This document shows positions 34,023-42,866 of a stretch of DNA of 64,000 bases, in pieces; positions within the stretch are counted from its first letter, which is position 1; each line of letters starts with the position of its first letter. The DNA comes from Haloprofundus marisrubri. GTDB lineage: Archaea; Halobacteriota; Halobacteria; Halobacteriales; Haloferacaceae. Below the pieces are notes generated by a model. It saw nothing but the letters and a program-made list of their open reading frames with translations, made no database searches and was not told the origin of the DNA. A program made the translations under genes and the position numbers. The stretch lies in assembly GCF_001469955.1 (NCBI RefSeq), contig NZ_LOPU01000040.1:62001-126000 (forward strand). The letters are read 5' to 3'.

Positions 34023-35120
34023 TTAGTTGGTCGAGCCTTCTGTCCACTCGTCGTTCCAGGCGTTGTTGTCCTTCCAGTACTGGGCGACGCCCGGGTGGAT
34101 TTCGAGGTCGGACATGACCGCGGAGGTCATCGACTCGATGCCCGAGTGGTCGATTGCCGTCGGGTCGGCCTGCTGAATCGCCTCGTGATGTTCCGCGGAG
34201 ATGCGGGCCACCTCGCGGGCCGCGCTGGCGGGAACGTCCGGTCCGAACGCCCACTGTCCGGCGAGAACCCACGACGTCGTCGTCTCGGTGACGTTGTTGA
34301 TTTCCTGCTCCCACTCGTACGGGTACTCCTCCCAGTCGTTGAGAAGCGCGCCGGGGACGCTCTCGATTGCCTGTCGGAAGTTGTCGTCGACTTCCATGAG
34401 ATACAGGCGACCGTTACTGCGGACGTCGACTTCCTGCACCCAACTGGAGAGGTTGACGCCGTTTGCACCGTACACACAGAGCGCGTCCACACGGTTCTCC
34501 TCGACAGCACCCGGGATGTCGGTCGTGTCGACGTTCAGTATCTCGTTCTGTTCCCAGAGGCCCGCTTCCTTGATGACCTCTTCCGTGAGCAGTCGCGTCC
34601 CGAAGCCGGGTTGAATCGGATAGATGGTGTAGCCGCCGTCTTGGAGGTCGGCGGTCGACTGGATGTCCGAGCCTTCCATCGCCACCCAGTGCATTTCGAG
34701 GTTGGTGAAGACGAACCCTTGCATCGGCAGGTTGTCGACCGGGTCCTCCGCGAACGGACCGCTCTCGCTCATCGCCTTCGCCAGCGAGTTGTTGTCCACC
34801 CCGAGCGTTTCGAAGTTGCCGCCGTCGAACTCGTAGAGGTTCGCGGTCCATCCGTCTGTCACCTGAACGGTGATAGAGAGCGTATCGCTGTGCTGGCTTG
34901 CCGCCCGTGCGAGCGCCTGTGCAGCCTGCTGCGTCGACGTTCCCGAACCTGCACCGGCGATGACCATCTGATACTGTTCGCCGCCACCGCCGCCGCTGCT
35001 GTTGTTGCCACCGCCGCCACCGCCGAGCGAATCGGTACAGCCAGCCAACCCAATTGCGCCGAGCGTCGTCATTCCTTTCAGTACATCTCGACGCCGCTTG
35101 CTATCGTCTGACATAGACAT
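34023..35120 (-). CDS. TAXI family TRAP transporter solute-binding lipoprotein
   Basis: The ATG at 35120 (or 35114) gives a protein with a twin-arginine lipoprotein signal: KRRRDVLKG, then GAIGLAGC with the lipobox Cys near residue 28 and a Gly/Ser linker. The mature part (IAGAGSGTSTQQAAQALARAA, FVFTNLEMHWVA, YTIYPIQPGFGTRLLTEEV) matches TAXI periplasmic binding proteins. It delivers a carboxylate-type substrate to the fused permease encoded just downstream. A palindrome at 35171-35185 lies upstream of its TATA-like element. Confidence 0.92.
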   Translation of the reverse strand: MSMSDDSKRRRDVLKGMTTLGAIGLAGCTDSLGGGGGGNNSSGGGGGEQYQMVIAGAGSGTSTQQAAQALARAASQHSDTLSITVQVTDGWTANLYEFDGGNFETLGVDNNSLAKAMSESGPFAEDPVDNLPMQGFVFTNLEMHWVAMEGSDIQSTADLQDGGYTIYPIQPGFGTRLLTEEVIKEAGLWEQNEILNVDTTDIPGAVEENRVDALCVYGANGVNLSSWVQEVDVRSNGRLYLMEVDDNFRQAIESVPGALLNDWEEYPYEWEQEINNVTETTTSWVLAGQWAFGPDVPASAAREVARISAEHHEAIQQADPTAIDHSGIESMTSAVMSDLEIHPGVAQYWKDNNAWNDEWTEGSTN

Positions 35121-35170
35121 TCGACAATAATCATTATGGTACATAAGTATAACGCCAGCTGTAATGCTTA

Positions 35171-35185
35171 CTCCGAAGTTCGGAG
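35171..35185. promoter_or_regulatory. Palindromic operator candidate upstream of the TRAP genes
   Basis: CTCCGAAGTTCGGAG is a palindrome with 7-bp arms and one central base. It lies 51-65 bp before the TRAP binding-protein start, just upstream of a TATA-like TTATACTTATG on the minus strand (about 35139-35151). The position suits an activator or repressor site, perhaps for the IclR protein at 41465. Confidence 0.45.
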
Positions 35186-35233
35186 AAAACGCCACGAGAG
35201 GCGCTTTTGACTCGGATTTGGAGTCGGCCGTTT

Positions 35234-36676
35234 TCAGCGGAACTCGGAGTCGGCGCTGACTGGGACGTGACCCCTGTTTTCGAGCGCTCTCTCCCGATAT
35301 TCGCGGAGGTCTGCACGGAAGTCGGGGTGGGCGACGTCGATAATCGCGCCCATCCGCTCGGCTGGACTCGCTCCCCTGAGGTCCGCGACGCCGTACTCGG
35401 TGACGACGACCGAGTGGTCGTGTTCGGTGTGGTCGACGTGCGGGACGCTCGGGACCACCCGCGAGATGTCTCCCCCGGCGGCAGTCGAGGGGAGTGCAAT
35501 GATGCCGAGTCGGCAGTTGCGGTTGAAGTCGCCGCCGCCGCCGATGCCGTTGACGATGCGCGTGCCGCCGATGTGGGTCGCGTTCGCGTTCCCGTACAGG
35601 TCGATGTCGACGGCGCTGTTGACGCCGACGACGCCGAACTGGTCGATGAGCGCGGGGTTGTTCGACACGTCGGCGGGTCGGAGCACCACGTCGTCGGCGT
35701 AGCGCTCGATATCGTCGAACAGTCGTTCTTGGCCTTCGAGTGAGAGCGCCAGTGAGGTCGCACTCGCACCCGAGAGCATCCCCTCGTCGATGGCGTCGAG
35801 CAGACCGTCTTGGAACACTTCGCCGAAATAGATGACTTCGCGGTCCGCGAACTCTATCTCCGAGAGTGCGCCCATGAGCGCGTTACCGAGGCTGCCGACG
35901 CCGAACTGCAGGCAGATTTGCTCTTGGAGCGTCGGATTCCGCTTCAGTTCCGCCTCCAAGAAGGTCCGAAGGTTGTCGGCGATAGTCGTGTCAGCCTCCG
36001 TCGGTTCGCGGAAGTCGTACGGGTCGTCGGGACGGTCGGTCTCGACGACGGCGACGAGTTTCTCGGGGTCGAACTCCAGTTTCGGCGACCCGACGCGTCC
36101 GATCGGTTCTTCGAGCGGAATCGGGTCGCGATTCGGCGGCAGGTCCCGGAGATAGACGTCGTGGACGTGTTCCAACAGTCGAGGCTGCGTCTCGTTCACC
36201 TCGACGACGAGACGGTCGGCGGCGGCGACGAACGACGGCATGTGCCCGATGGAAGTCGATGGAATGAGCCAGTCTTCGCCGACGGCGACGGCTTCGATGA
36301 CGGCGACACCGGGGTCGCCAAAGTCGCCCAGACGAACCTCGTCGCCGAACCGCGAGATGTGGCGGTCGTGAAACTCGACCTCGCGGTCGTTTATCGCCGC
36401 CCGGGAGACGCTTCGTGTCTGAAACGGGTAGCGCCGCGCCATCTGGCCGGCTTCGACCAACTCGTCGTCTATCTCGCCGCCGACACCGCCGCCGGAGATG
36501 ACCGTCAGCGACAGGTCGCGGTCGTCGGCCGCCAACGCCTCCGGGACCCGTTTCGGGTAGCCGACGCCGCCGAAGCCGCTCACCAAGACGACGTCGTCGG
36601 GTTCGACCGCATCGGCGGCCGTCGCCGCGTCGGTTACGGGAACACCGTCGGCGATGCGGTCGTCTGCATCAGTCAT
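35234..36676 (-). CDS. Acetyl-CoA hydrolase/transferase family protein (class I CoA-transferase)
   Basis: The 480-residue protein has the two-domain CoA-transferase layout. An N-terminal domain (DDVVLVSGFGGVGYPKRVPEAL) is followed by a C-terminal domain with IYFGEVFQDGLLDAI, where the Glu is in the position of the acyl-CoA-accepting glutamate, then GGGGDFNRN and VTEYGVADLRG. Related enzymes transfer CoA between acetate, succinate, butyrate or 4-hydroxybutyrate. Its start overlaps the MaoC gene stop by 8 bp, so activation and hydration are coupled. It probably activates the imported acid. Confidence 0.9.
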   Translation of the reverse strand: MTDADDRIADGVPVTDAATAADAVEPDDVVLVSGFGGVGYPKRVPEALAADDRDLSLTVISGGGVGGEIDDELVEAGQMARRYPFQTRSVSRAAINDREVEFHDRHISRFGDEVRLGDFGDPGVAVIEAVAVGEDWLIPSTSIGHMPSFVAAADRLVVEVNETQPRLLEHVHDVYLRDLPPNRDPIPLEEPIGRVGSPKLEFDPEKLVAVVETDRPDDPYDFREPTEADTTIADNLRTFLEAELKRNPTLQEQICLQFGVGSLGNALMGALSEIEFADREVIYFGEVFQDGLLDAIDEGMLSGASATSLALSLEGQERLFDDIERYADDVVLRPADVSNNPALIDQFGVVGVNSAVDIDLYGNANATHIGGTRIVNGIGGGGDFNRNCRLGIIALPSTAAGGDISRVVPSVPHVDHTEHDHSVVVTEYGVADLRGASPAERMGAIIDVAHPDFRADLREYRERALENRGHVPVSADSEFR

Positions 36677-37250
36677 CCGTTCCTCCGTCGGACGGTTCGG
36701 TGCCGATTCCTTCGGGCCATCCCGGCGGCCGTGCGGCCGTCGGCTGGGCGTACTCGCGTTTCAGCACCATCGGCGTGCGCTCCATCGACAGCACCTTCGT
36801 CCCCTCTTCGTTGTACGCTCTGAGCTCTGTCGTAACGATGCCGACGTGGTCGCGCGAGGAGCTCTCGCGCTTTTCGAGCACCTCGCTCTCGGCGAAGATG
36901 GTGTCACCGTGGAACACCGGCGCGTGGTGTCGAATCCGGTCGTAGCCGAGGTTCGCGGTGGCGTTGACCGAGATGTCGATGACGCTCATCCCGACGGCGA
37001 GTGCGATGACGAACGTGCCGTCGACGAGTCGCTCGCCGAACTCCGTCTCGGCGGCGTACGCCTCGTTGAAGTGCATCGGGTTGAGATTCATCGTCACGTT
37101 CGTCATCCAGACGTTGTCCGTCTCCGTGACGGTGCGCCCGAACGGATGTTTGTACACGTCGCCTACCTCGAAATCCTCGTAGTACCGCCCCTGCCAGCCT
37201 TCTACCAGTCGCGTCTCACTCGTCTCCTCCGTCGTGTCGTTGTCGGTCAT
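36669..37250 (-). CDS. MaoC-family hydratase/dehydratase
   Basis: The 193-residue hot-dog-fold protein has the MaoC pattern: YYEDFEVGDVYKHPFGRTVTE, MNLNPMHFNEAYA with the catalytic Asn/Asp-His region, and FGERLVDGTFVIALAVGM. MaoC enzymes hydrate enoyl-CoAs or C5 unsaturated acyl-CoAs such as mesaconyl-CoA. It overlaps the CoA-transferase gene by 8 bp and lies next to an acyl-CoA dehydrogenase, which suits oxidation to an enoyl-CoA followed by hydration. The specific substrate is unknown. Confidence 0.88.
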   Translation of the reverse strand: MTDNDTTEETSETRLVEGWQGRYYEDFEVGDVYKHPFGRTVTETDNVWMTNVTMNLNPMHFNEAYAAETEFGERLVDGTFVIALAVGMSVIDISVNATANLGYDRIRHHAPVFHGDTIFAESEVLEKRESSSRDHVGIVTTELRAYNEEGTKVLSMERTPMVLKREYAQPTAARPPGWPEGIGTEPSDGGTDD

Positions 37251-37346
37251 TGTCGTGTAGTCTCCTTCGTGTGGTCTTCGTGGGGTGTTCGTATGGTTCT
37301 TCCCTGCGGTTCTTTCGCGGTCTTTCCCTCTTTTTGTTGCCTCTCT

Positions 37347-38549
37347 TTAGAACGACCGGGGGAGTTCGAGGACGTTCTCCCCGATGTAGTTCAGCGCCAA
37401 CTCCTGCGTGATAGGGACGAGACGGGTGAGTCGCGCCTCGCGCAGGTACCGTTCGACGTCGTACTCGCGGGCGACGCCACGCCCACCGTGGACCTGCACG
37501 GCGGCGTCCGCCGCCTCGAACGTTGCATCCGCGGCGAGGTACTTCGCAGCGTTCGCTCGCGCACCGACGGCTTTCCGCTCCTCGTCCGTTCGCTTCGCCG
37601 CGTCGAACGTGAACTGCTTTGCGGCCTGTACGCGGGCGAACGCCGCGGCCAGCGGGTGTTGGACCGCCTGATTCTGCCCGATGGGCTGGCCGAACACTTC
37701 GCGCTCGTTCGCGTAGTCGGCACCTTTCTCGATAGCGAGTTCGCCGAGGCCGATAGCTTCGGCAGCGATGACGAGTCGCTCCTCGTTGAGGCCGTCGAGC
37801 ACTTGGTAGAACCCTTCGTCCTCGACGCCGACGAGTTGGTCGGCCGGAATCCGGAGGTCGTCGTAGGTGACGCGGAACGAACTGACCACGCCGCTGACGG
37901 TCTTGTCTATCTCCTCCAGTTGGATGCTCCCCTCGTCGACCCCTCGTTCGATATCGACGAGGAACAGCGAGACGCCCTTGGTCTTCTTGTCGACTTCGTC
38001 GTACGGCGTCGTGCGGGCGGCCAACACGAGGTAGTCGCTCACGTCGATACGGGAGGTCCAGAGTTTCTCGCCGTTGACGACGTACTCGTCGCCGTCGCGT
38101 TCGGCGCGGGTCGTCATCGCCGTCGACTCCGACCCCGCGGTCGGTTCGGTGAGGCTGAAACACTGAATCCACGCCTCACCGCTTGCGACTTGTGGGAGCA
38201 AGTTCTCTTTGAGTTCGTCGCTTCCGTACTTCACGAGCGGTGCGGAGTTGTAGATGGCGGCGTGGACCGTCTGCGCGCCGCTGAAGCCCGCGCCGCTTCT
38301 GGCGATTTCGTACATCATCGCCACCGTCTCTTCAGTACCGTAGCCTTTGCCGCCGTACTCCTCGGGGAGGAGGATTCCGAGCCACCCCTCTTCGGCGAGT
38401 GCGTTCACGAACTCGTGTGGATACTCCCCTTCGGCGTCGCGTTCGCGCCAGTACGCGTCGTCGAACTCGTCGCACACCGCCCGAATCTCTTCCCGAACCG
38501 CCTGCTGTCTGGGAGACAGCGCCAGTTCGCTGGCGAAGTAGCCTGACAT
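37347..38549 (-). CDS. Acyl-CoA dehydrogenase
   Basis: The 400-residue protein has the three-part ACAD layout: an N-terminal helical domain from LSPRQQAVREEIRAV, a middle beta-domain with FSLTEPTAGSESTAMTTRA and GEKLWTSRIDVSDYLVLAAR, and a C-terminal helical domain with GRGVAREYDVERYLREARL. It contains FAD-binding and CoA-binding motifs and should form alpha-beta-enoyl-CoA, passing electrons to ETF. It lies 96 bp upstream of the MaoC gene, same strand. Length is normal. Confidence 0.93.
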   Translation of the reverse strand: MSGYFASELALSPRQQAVREEIRAVCDEFDDAYWRERDAEGEYPHEFVNALAEEGWLGILLPEEYGGKGYGTEETVAMMYEIARSGAGFSGAQTVHAAIYNSAPLVKYGSDELKENLLPQVASGEAWIQCFSLTEPTAGSESTAMTTRAERDGDEYVVNGEKLWTSRIDVSDYLVLAARTTPYDEVDKKTKGVSLFLVDIERGVDEGSIQLEEIDKTVSGVVSSFRVTYDDLRIPADQLVGVEDEGFYQVLDGLNEERLVIAAEAIGLGELAIEKGADYANEREVFGQPIGQNQAVQHPLAAAFARVQAAKQFTFDAAKRTDEERKAVGARANAAKYLAADATFEAADAAVQVHGGRGVAREYDVERYLREARLTRLVPITQELALNYIGENVLELPRSF

Positions 38550-38661
38550 CAGTTACCATATACTCGAAGGGGGCATTAAGCGTATTGGGGTTCCCGAACG
38601 ATTATCCGGTTAGGATTCCCGCCGACGCGAAAGCACCGCCTGAGCGGTGCGAAACCGATGG

Positions 38662-39468
38662 TTACGGTGACATTCCGTCGAGCCAGCCGCCGTCCAGTGC
38701 GAGCGTCTCTCCGGTGACGAAGTCGGCCGCCGGCGACGCGAGGAAGACGACGGCCCGTCCGAACGACTCCGTTTCGCCGAGTTTCCGTATCGGCAGTTCC
38801 TCGGCCCGACGTTCGCGGGCCGCCTCGACGGATATCTCCTCTCTGTCGGCGAGCAGTTCGATTTTGTCTTCGAGACGGTCGGTGACGATGCCCCGTGGAC
38901 ACGCGCAGTTCACGCGGACGCCCTGCGGACCGTACTCCTCGGCGAGGCTCTTCGAGAGCGCGTAGATGCCCGGACGGAACGCCGCCTGAAGCACGTCGCC
39001 GGGTAGCGGTTCCGCCGCCGTCGCCGAGATGACGTTCACGACCGACGCCTCCTCGTCGCCTTCGACGAGATGCGGGAGCGCCGATTTGAGCGCGACGACG
39101 GTGCTTCGGACGACGAGTTCGTACGTCCGGTCCAGCGTCTCGACGTCCGTCTCCGCTATCGGCTGGACCGGCGGCCCGCCGTGGTTGGTCACGAGTACGT
39201 CGAGGCCACCGAACTCCGTCGCTGCGGCGTTCACGGTCTCTCGGATGTCTTCGGGTTCTGCGAGGTCACACGCGTACGTCCGAACGTCGTCCTCGTCGAC
39301 GCCCGTCTCCTCGACGATGTGTGCTTTCGCGTCCGCGAGGTTCTCCGCGCCTCTCGAGGCGATAGCTACCTGCGCGCCCTCTCGTGCGAGTTCCGTCGCG
39401 GCGGCCCGGCCGAGACCTTTGCTCGCCGCGAACAGCAACGCTCGCTTACCGGTGAGTTCGAGTTCCAT
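38662..39468 (-). CDS. Short-chain dehydrogenase/reductase
   Basis: The 268-residue protein has the Rossmann cofactor motif GxxxGxG (ASKGLGRA near residue 15), the NHGG variant of the NNAG motif (TNHGGPPVQ) and the active-site Tyr-x3-Lys in YALSKSLAEEYG. NHGG-type SDRs are common in haloarchaeal and other catabolic operons. Acyl-CoA or 3-hydroxyacyl-CoA oxidation is possible from context. The gene begins 2 bp after the USP gene on the same strand. Confidence 0.9.
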   Translation of the reverse strand: MELELTGKRALLFAASKGLGRAAATELAREGAQVAIASRGAENLADAKAHIVEETGVDEDDVRTYACDLAEPEDIRETVNAAATEFGGLDVLVTNHGGPPVQPIAETDVETLDRTYELVVRSTVVALKSALPHLVEGDEEASVVNVISATAAEPLPGDVLQAAFRPGIYALSKSLAEEYGPQGVRVNCACPRGIVTDRLEDKIELLADREEISVEAARERRAEELPIRKLGETESFGRAVVFLASPAADFVTGETLALDGGWLDGMSP

Positions 39469-39470
39469 CG

Positions 39471-39905
39471 TCAGTTGGCGACCAGCACCGGTCGCTCTCC
39501 TTCGAGGATGAGTCCCTGCGTGACGCTTCCGAAGACGGCTTTGCCGACTGGTGTCCGCCGCGAGTTCCCGATGAGAATCGCGTCGGCGTCGACGTCGTCG
39601 GCCGCGTCGAGAATCGCCTGCTTCGGTTCGCCAGTCGTCGTTCGAAGACTCACCGCTACGCCGTCGTCTTCCAGTCGTGTTCCAGCATGCTCGACGGTCT
39701 CGGGAACGCCCTGTAGCGATTCGATGTTCTCGTTTATCGATTCGAGAATCGTCTTCCCCGCCTCGTCCGCCGGGGTGTCTATCTCCTCGTAGACGTGTAG
39801 TACGGTGACTTCGACGCCGTCACGGTCGAACAACCGTTCGAGAGTGTCGAGTTGTCTGTCGAGTCGCTCCGGTTCGGCGTCGACTGGCATGATAACACGC
39901 TTCAT
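39471..39905 (-). CDS. Universal stress protein (UspA) family
   Basis: The start MKRVIMPVDAEPERLDRQLD at 39905 gives 144 residues with the alpha/beta UspA fold. The nucleotide-binding C-terminal motif reads IGNSRRTPVGKAVFGSVTQG, the G-2x-G-9x-G-(S/T) pattern of ATP-binding Usp proteins. USPs are common in haloarchaeal catabolic and transport operons. It lies between the PrpD-like and SDR genes. Confidence 0.9.
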   Translation of the reverse strand: MKRVIMPVDAEPERLDRQLDTLERLFDRDGVEVTVLHVYEEIDTPADEAGKTILESINENIESLQGVPETVEHAGTRLEDDGVAVSLRTTTGEPKQAILDAADDVDADAILIGNSRRTPVGKAVFGSVTQGLILEGERPVLVAN

Positions 39906-40017
39906 GCTCGCACCGTCGAGACGGTTCGTAATCAAAGTTTTCACTACACCGTTACAAACTGGATTCCGGACACGAACGGCGAAATCGCTGAAGCTCCGGC
40001 GTGCTCAGCGCCCCCTT

Positions 40018-41358
40018 TCAGCGCTGCTCTACTACTGCGGAGACGACGTTCTCCTGTTCAGAGAGCGACGAGAGAACGTCGTACAGGTGGTCGACTTCGC
40101 CTTCGGAGAGAACGGTCCCGGCACACTCTTCGAACTTGGCGCGTAGTTCCTCGTCGGTGAGTGGGTCGTCGTGGGTTCCCGGCGGGTTCTCCTGATAGCG
40201 CTCGTACGTCTCCGTTCCGGTGTCGATGCGTACTGTCGCCTCGTGAGAGTCGTACGGCAACTCCTCGTCGACGACGAACTCCACGCGCTCGCGCATCGAC
40301 TGAACCGCCGGGTCGTCGATGGCGTCGTCGCGGAACGTCGCGAGCGTGACCCGGTCGCGGACCAACCCGCTGGCGACGGCGTACTCCATAGAGAACTTCG
40401 CTTCGAGGCCGGTGTCGGGGTCGGCGTGGTGGAGCGCGTCGCCCGCTCCCGACGATGCCGTGACGGTTACGTGCTCGATGTCGTCAGGGTCGACACCGTC
40501 CTCGGCGAGCGCTTGTGCCGCCGCGATGGAGGTGTGGGTGAAGTAACAGCACGGATACGCCTTGATGTGGATGCCACGCTCCTCCAACATGTTGTACTCG
40601 GGGCTGTCGAACTCCGCTGGTTCGGTGTCGCCGTACAGGTCCCAGAACCCACGGTCACCGCTTACCGCCGCCACGTCCGCAGTGAAGCCGTCGGCGGCGA
40701 GTCGTGCCGCGGTCACGCCCGAACGACAACAGAGACCAGCGTGCAACGGCTTCGTCATCGAGCCGAAGTTCCGCTTGAGCCCCGACGGCATCGACGCTGC
40801 AATGTTGAGCGCTGCTGTCGTCTCGGCTTCGTCCAAGTCGAGAAGTTTCGCCGCCGCCGCCGCCGCGCCGAAGGCTCCGAACGTCGCCGTCGCGTGCCAC
40901 CCGGCTTCGTAGTGGTCGGGGCTGATAGGGTCGGCGACGGCGCACTCGACCTCGAATCCGGCTACGTACGCCGTAAGGAGGTCGCGGCCGCTCGCACCTG
41001 TCTCCTCGGCGAGTGCGAGGAGCGTCGGAACGAGTGTGACGCTGGGATGTCCGCTCATCGCCCACGCGAGGTCGTCGTAGTCGAGCGCGTGGCCGGCCGT
41101 CCCGGTCCGGAGTGCAACACTGTCCGGCGGCGTGTCGGCATCGACGCCGAGTAGCGTCGCGGCGTCGGCAGTCGCCGGGTCGATACCGCTGGACTCGGTC
41201 GCCTTTCTCCCTGCTCCTTCCGTCGACCCCGCGAGCGTCACGGCGACGGTGTCGACGAACGCCCGAGTGACCGTCTCGACGGACTCCTCCGGGAGGTCAT
41301 CGTACGTCAACTGAGTGGCGAACGCTGCGAGACTCCGTTCCGGTGACGGTTGCTGCAT
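40018..41358 (-). CDS. MmgE/PrpD family protein
   Basis: The start MQQPSPERSLAAFATQL at 41358 gives 446 residues. The all-helical N-terminal domain (DTVAVTLAGS, GHALDYDDLAWAMSGHPS) and the small C-terminal domain (KAYPCCYFTHTSIAAA) are characteristic of the MmgE/PrpD family. The family covers 2-methylcitrate dehydratase, cis-aconitate decarboxylase and iminodisuccinate epimerase. The last two act on dicarboxylates or tricarboxylates and would fit a TRAP-fed acid pathway. It is divergent from the IclR gene. Confidence 0.88.
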   Translation of the reverse strand: MQQPSPERSLAAFATQLTYDDLPEESVETVTRAFVDTVAVTLAGSTEGAGRKATESSGIDPATADAATLLGVDADTPPDSVALRTGTAGHALDYDDLAWAMSGHPSVTLVPTLLALAEETGASGRDLLTAYVAGFEVECAVADPISPDHYEAGWHATATFGAFGAAAAAAKLLDLDEAETTAALNIAASMPSGLKRNFGSMTKPLHAGLCCRSGVTAARLAADGFTADVAAVSGDRGFWDLYGDTEPAEFDSPEYNMLEERGIHIKAYPCCYFTHTSIAAAQALAEDGVDPDDIEHVTVTASSGAGDALHHADPDTGLEAKFSMEYAVASGLVRDRVTLATFRDDAIDDPAVQSMRERVEFVVDEELPYDSHEATVRIDTGTETYERYQENPPGTHDDPLTDEELRAKFEECAGTVLSEGEVDHLYDVLSSLSEQENVVSAVVEQR

Positions 41359-41464
41359 GGTGGCACCTAACGACAGTCGGTCAAAAACGTTTGTCCTGAA
41401 CGTTCGTTCCATTCCGTTCCGCGATACCGAACAGTATTAGTCCGAGCGTGTGAATCGGTAAAGC

Positions 41465-42232
41465 ATGACACAAACGAACGACCCTGCAACGGTGCAGGCA
41501 GTACGGACGATGTTCGACATCGTCGAGTACGTCGCCGAACGCGACGGCGTCACCATCACCGAAGTTGCCACCGACCTCGGCTACGCGAAGAGCACTATCC
41601 ATCGGCATTTCTCGACACTCCACGAGTTAGGCTACATCGTCGAGACGCCGACCGGCTATCAGGTTGGATTACGGTTTCTCGAAGTCGGCCACACTGCTAG
41701 AGTACGCCAACGCGGACACAGGATGGTCAAAGAGAAAGTCGAGAACATCGCAGCGGAGACCGGTGAACGGGCCCAGTTCATCGTCGAGGAACACGGTGAA
41801 GGGGTGTACATCCACCGGGCGTTCGGCGAGCGTGCCGTTCGGACCGACCCCGGAATCGGCAGTCGGATTCCCCTACACGCCACCTCTGCCGGCAAAGCTA
41901 TCCTCGCAAGCATGGACGAAAAGCGGAGCGCCGAACTCATCGAGGCAATCAACTTCGACCCAATCACCGAGTTCACGATAACGGACTCCGAACAACTGTA
42001 CGACGAACTCGAAGCCATCCGCGAACGAGGCTACAGTTTCAACCGACAGGAGAACCTCAACGGGCTTCACGCCGTCGGCGTCGCTGTCTCCGGCCCCGAT
42101 GGTGAGGTCATCGGTGCGCTCAGCGTCTCCGGTCCGTCACACCGGATGCAGGGTACGTGGTTCGAAGAGGAACTCCCGAAACTTCTGCTGGGGACGGCCA
42201 ACGAACTCGAACTCAACATCGCCCACTCGTAA
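41465..42232 (+). CDS. IclR family transcriptional regulator
   Basis: The 255-residue protein has an N-terminal winged helix (TITEVATDLGYAKSTIHRHFSTLHELGYI, residues about 29-57) and the C-terminal IclR effector-binding domain (GIGSRIPLHATSAGKAIL, LNGLHAVGVAVSGPDGEVIGALSVSG). IclR proteins regulate carbon-source catabolism in response to a small molecule. It is divergent from the PrpD-like gene by about 106 bp and is likely the local regulator of the acid-catabolic block. Confidence 0.92.
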   Translation: MTQTNDPATVQAVRTMFDIVEYVAERDGVTITEVATDLGYAKSTIHRHFSTLHELGYIVETPTGYQVGLRFLEVGHTARVRQRGHRMVKEKVENIAAETGERAQFIVEEHGEGVYIHRAFGERAVRTDPGIGSRIPLHATSAGKAILASMDEKRSAELIEAINFDPITEFTITDSEQLYDELEAIRERGYSFNRQENLNGLHAVGVAVSGPDGEVIGALSVSGPSHRMQGTWFEEELPKLLLGTANELELNIAHS

Positions 42233-42866
42233 GCGTTCCGCGATGCAGAACAGAATGTGATGGTCTGTAATTACTTTACCTCGGTTTCCAGTTCTACGAC
42301 ATTGCACATGGCACTCGTTAACGTAAGTTACACAGCACTCCCGATGTGCCACGTGATACATACTAACATTACTGGAGTGTACACACCGGTCTCAAACCCG
42401 ATTTTAGTTTACTCTCGTTGTAGTGAAATAGTGACAAATGCGTTCTCAGACGCCCTAATGCCCGGTCCGTGAAGTTGCTCTGTGTACGACAGACCGAGCA
42501 CGCTCTCAGATGCACCTGATAAACTCTGTTCCGTATCGTCGAACAATTGGTTTCTTGGAAGCGGTTCTCAGAAGGTCTATCAAGCGGTCTCGGCACGCAG
42601 TAACCACCGGACGACGTCGTGACGGTTATCCGAATTCTTTCGAACCCGGCGGATTTTGACACACACCATAACAAGCTTATTACTGTTATTCTGTCTCTGT
42701 GGACAATCTTACACGCCTCACCAGCCCGAACCATCTCACTTCGACTCAACGGCCTGATTCTCTAGTATGGACGAGCGACTGTGGAGCGTCCAGACAGACG
42801 GTTTCGCAGTGCGGAACGCCGTTTCTCTCCCCGAGACGACACGGGAGCGTACGTGCCGCTCGCCGC
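42233..42866. other. AT-richer 634-bp gap, no gene recognised
   Basis: This spacer between the IclR gene and the lyase gene is notably AT-richer than its flanks (for example CATAACAAGCTTATTACTGT at about 42666). It contains no plausible gene, repeat or RNA that I can support. Minus-strand frames exist but lack the codon bias of the neighbours. Confidence 0.4.

Noticed and set aside
36654-38546. Open frame of 630 codons on the plus strand
   Set aside because: It crosses the MaoC and acyl-CoA dehydrogenase genes in antisense; no conserved motif of its own.
42369-42749. Minus-strand frame of 126 codons in the gap after the IclR gene
   Set aside because: It lacks acidic composition and G/C-rich third positions and has no recognisable domain; probably chance.
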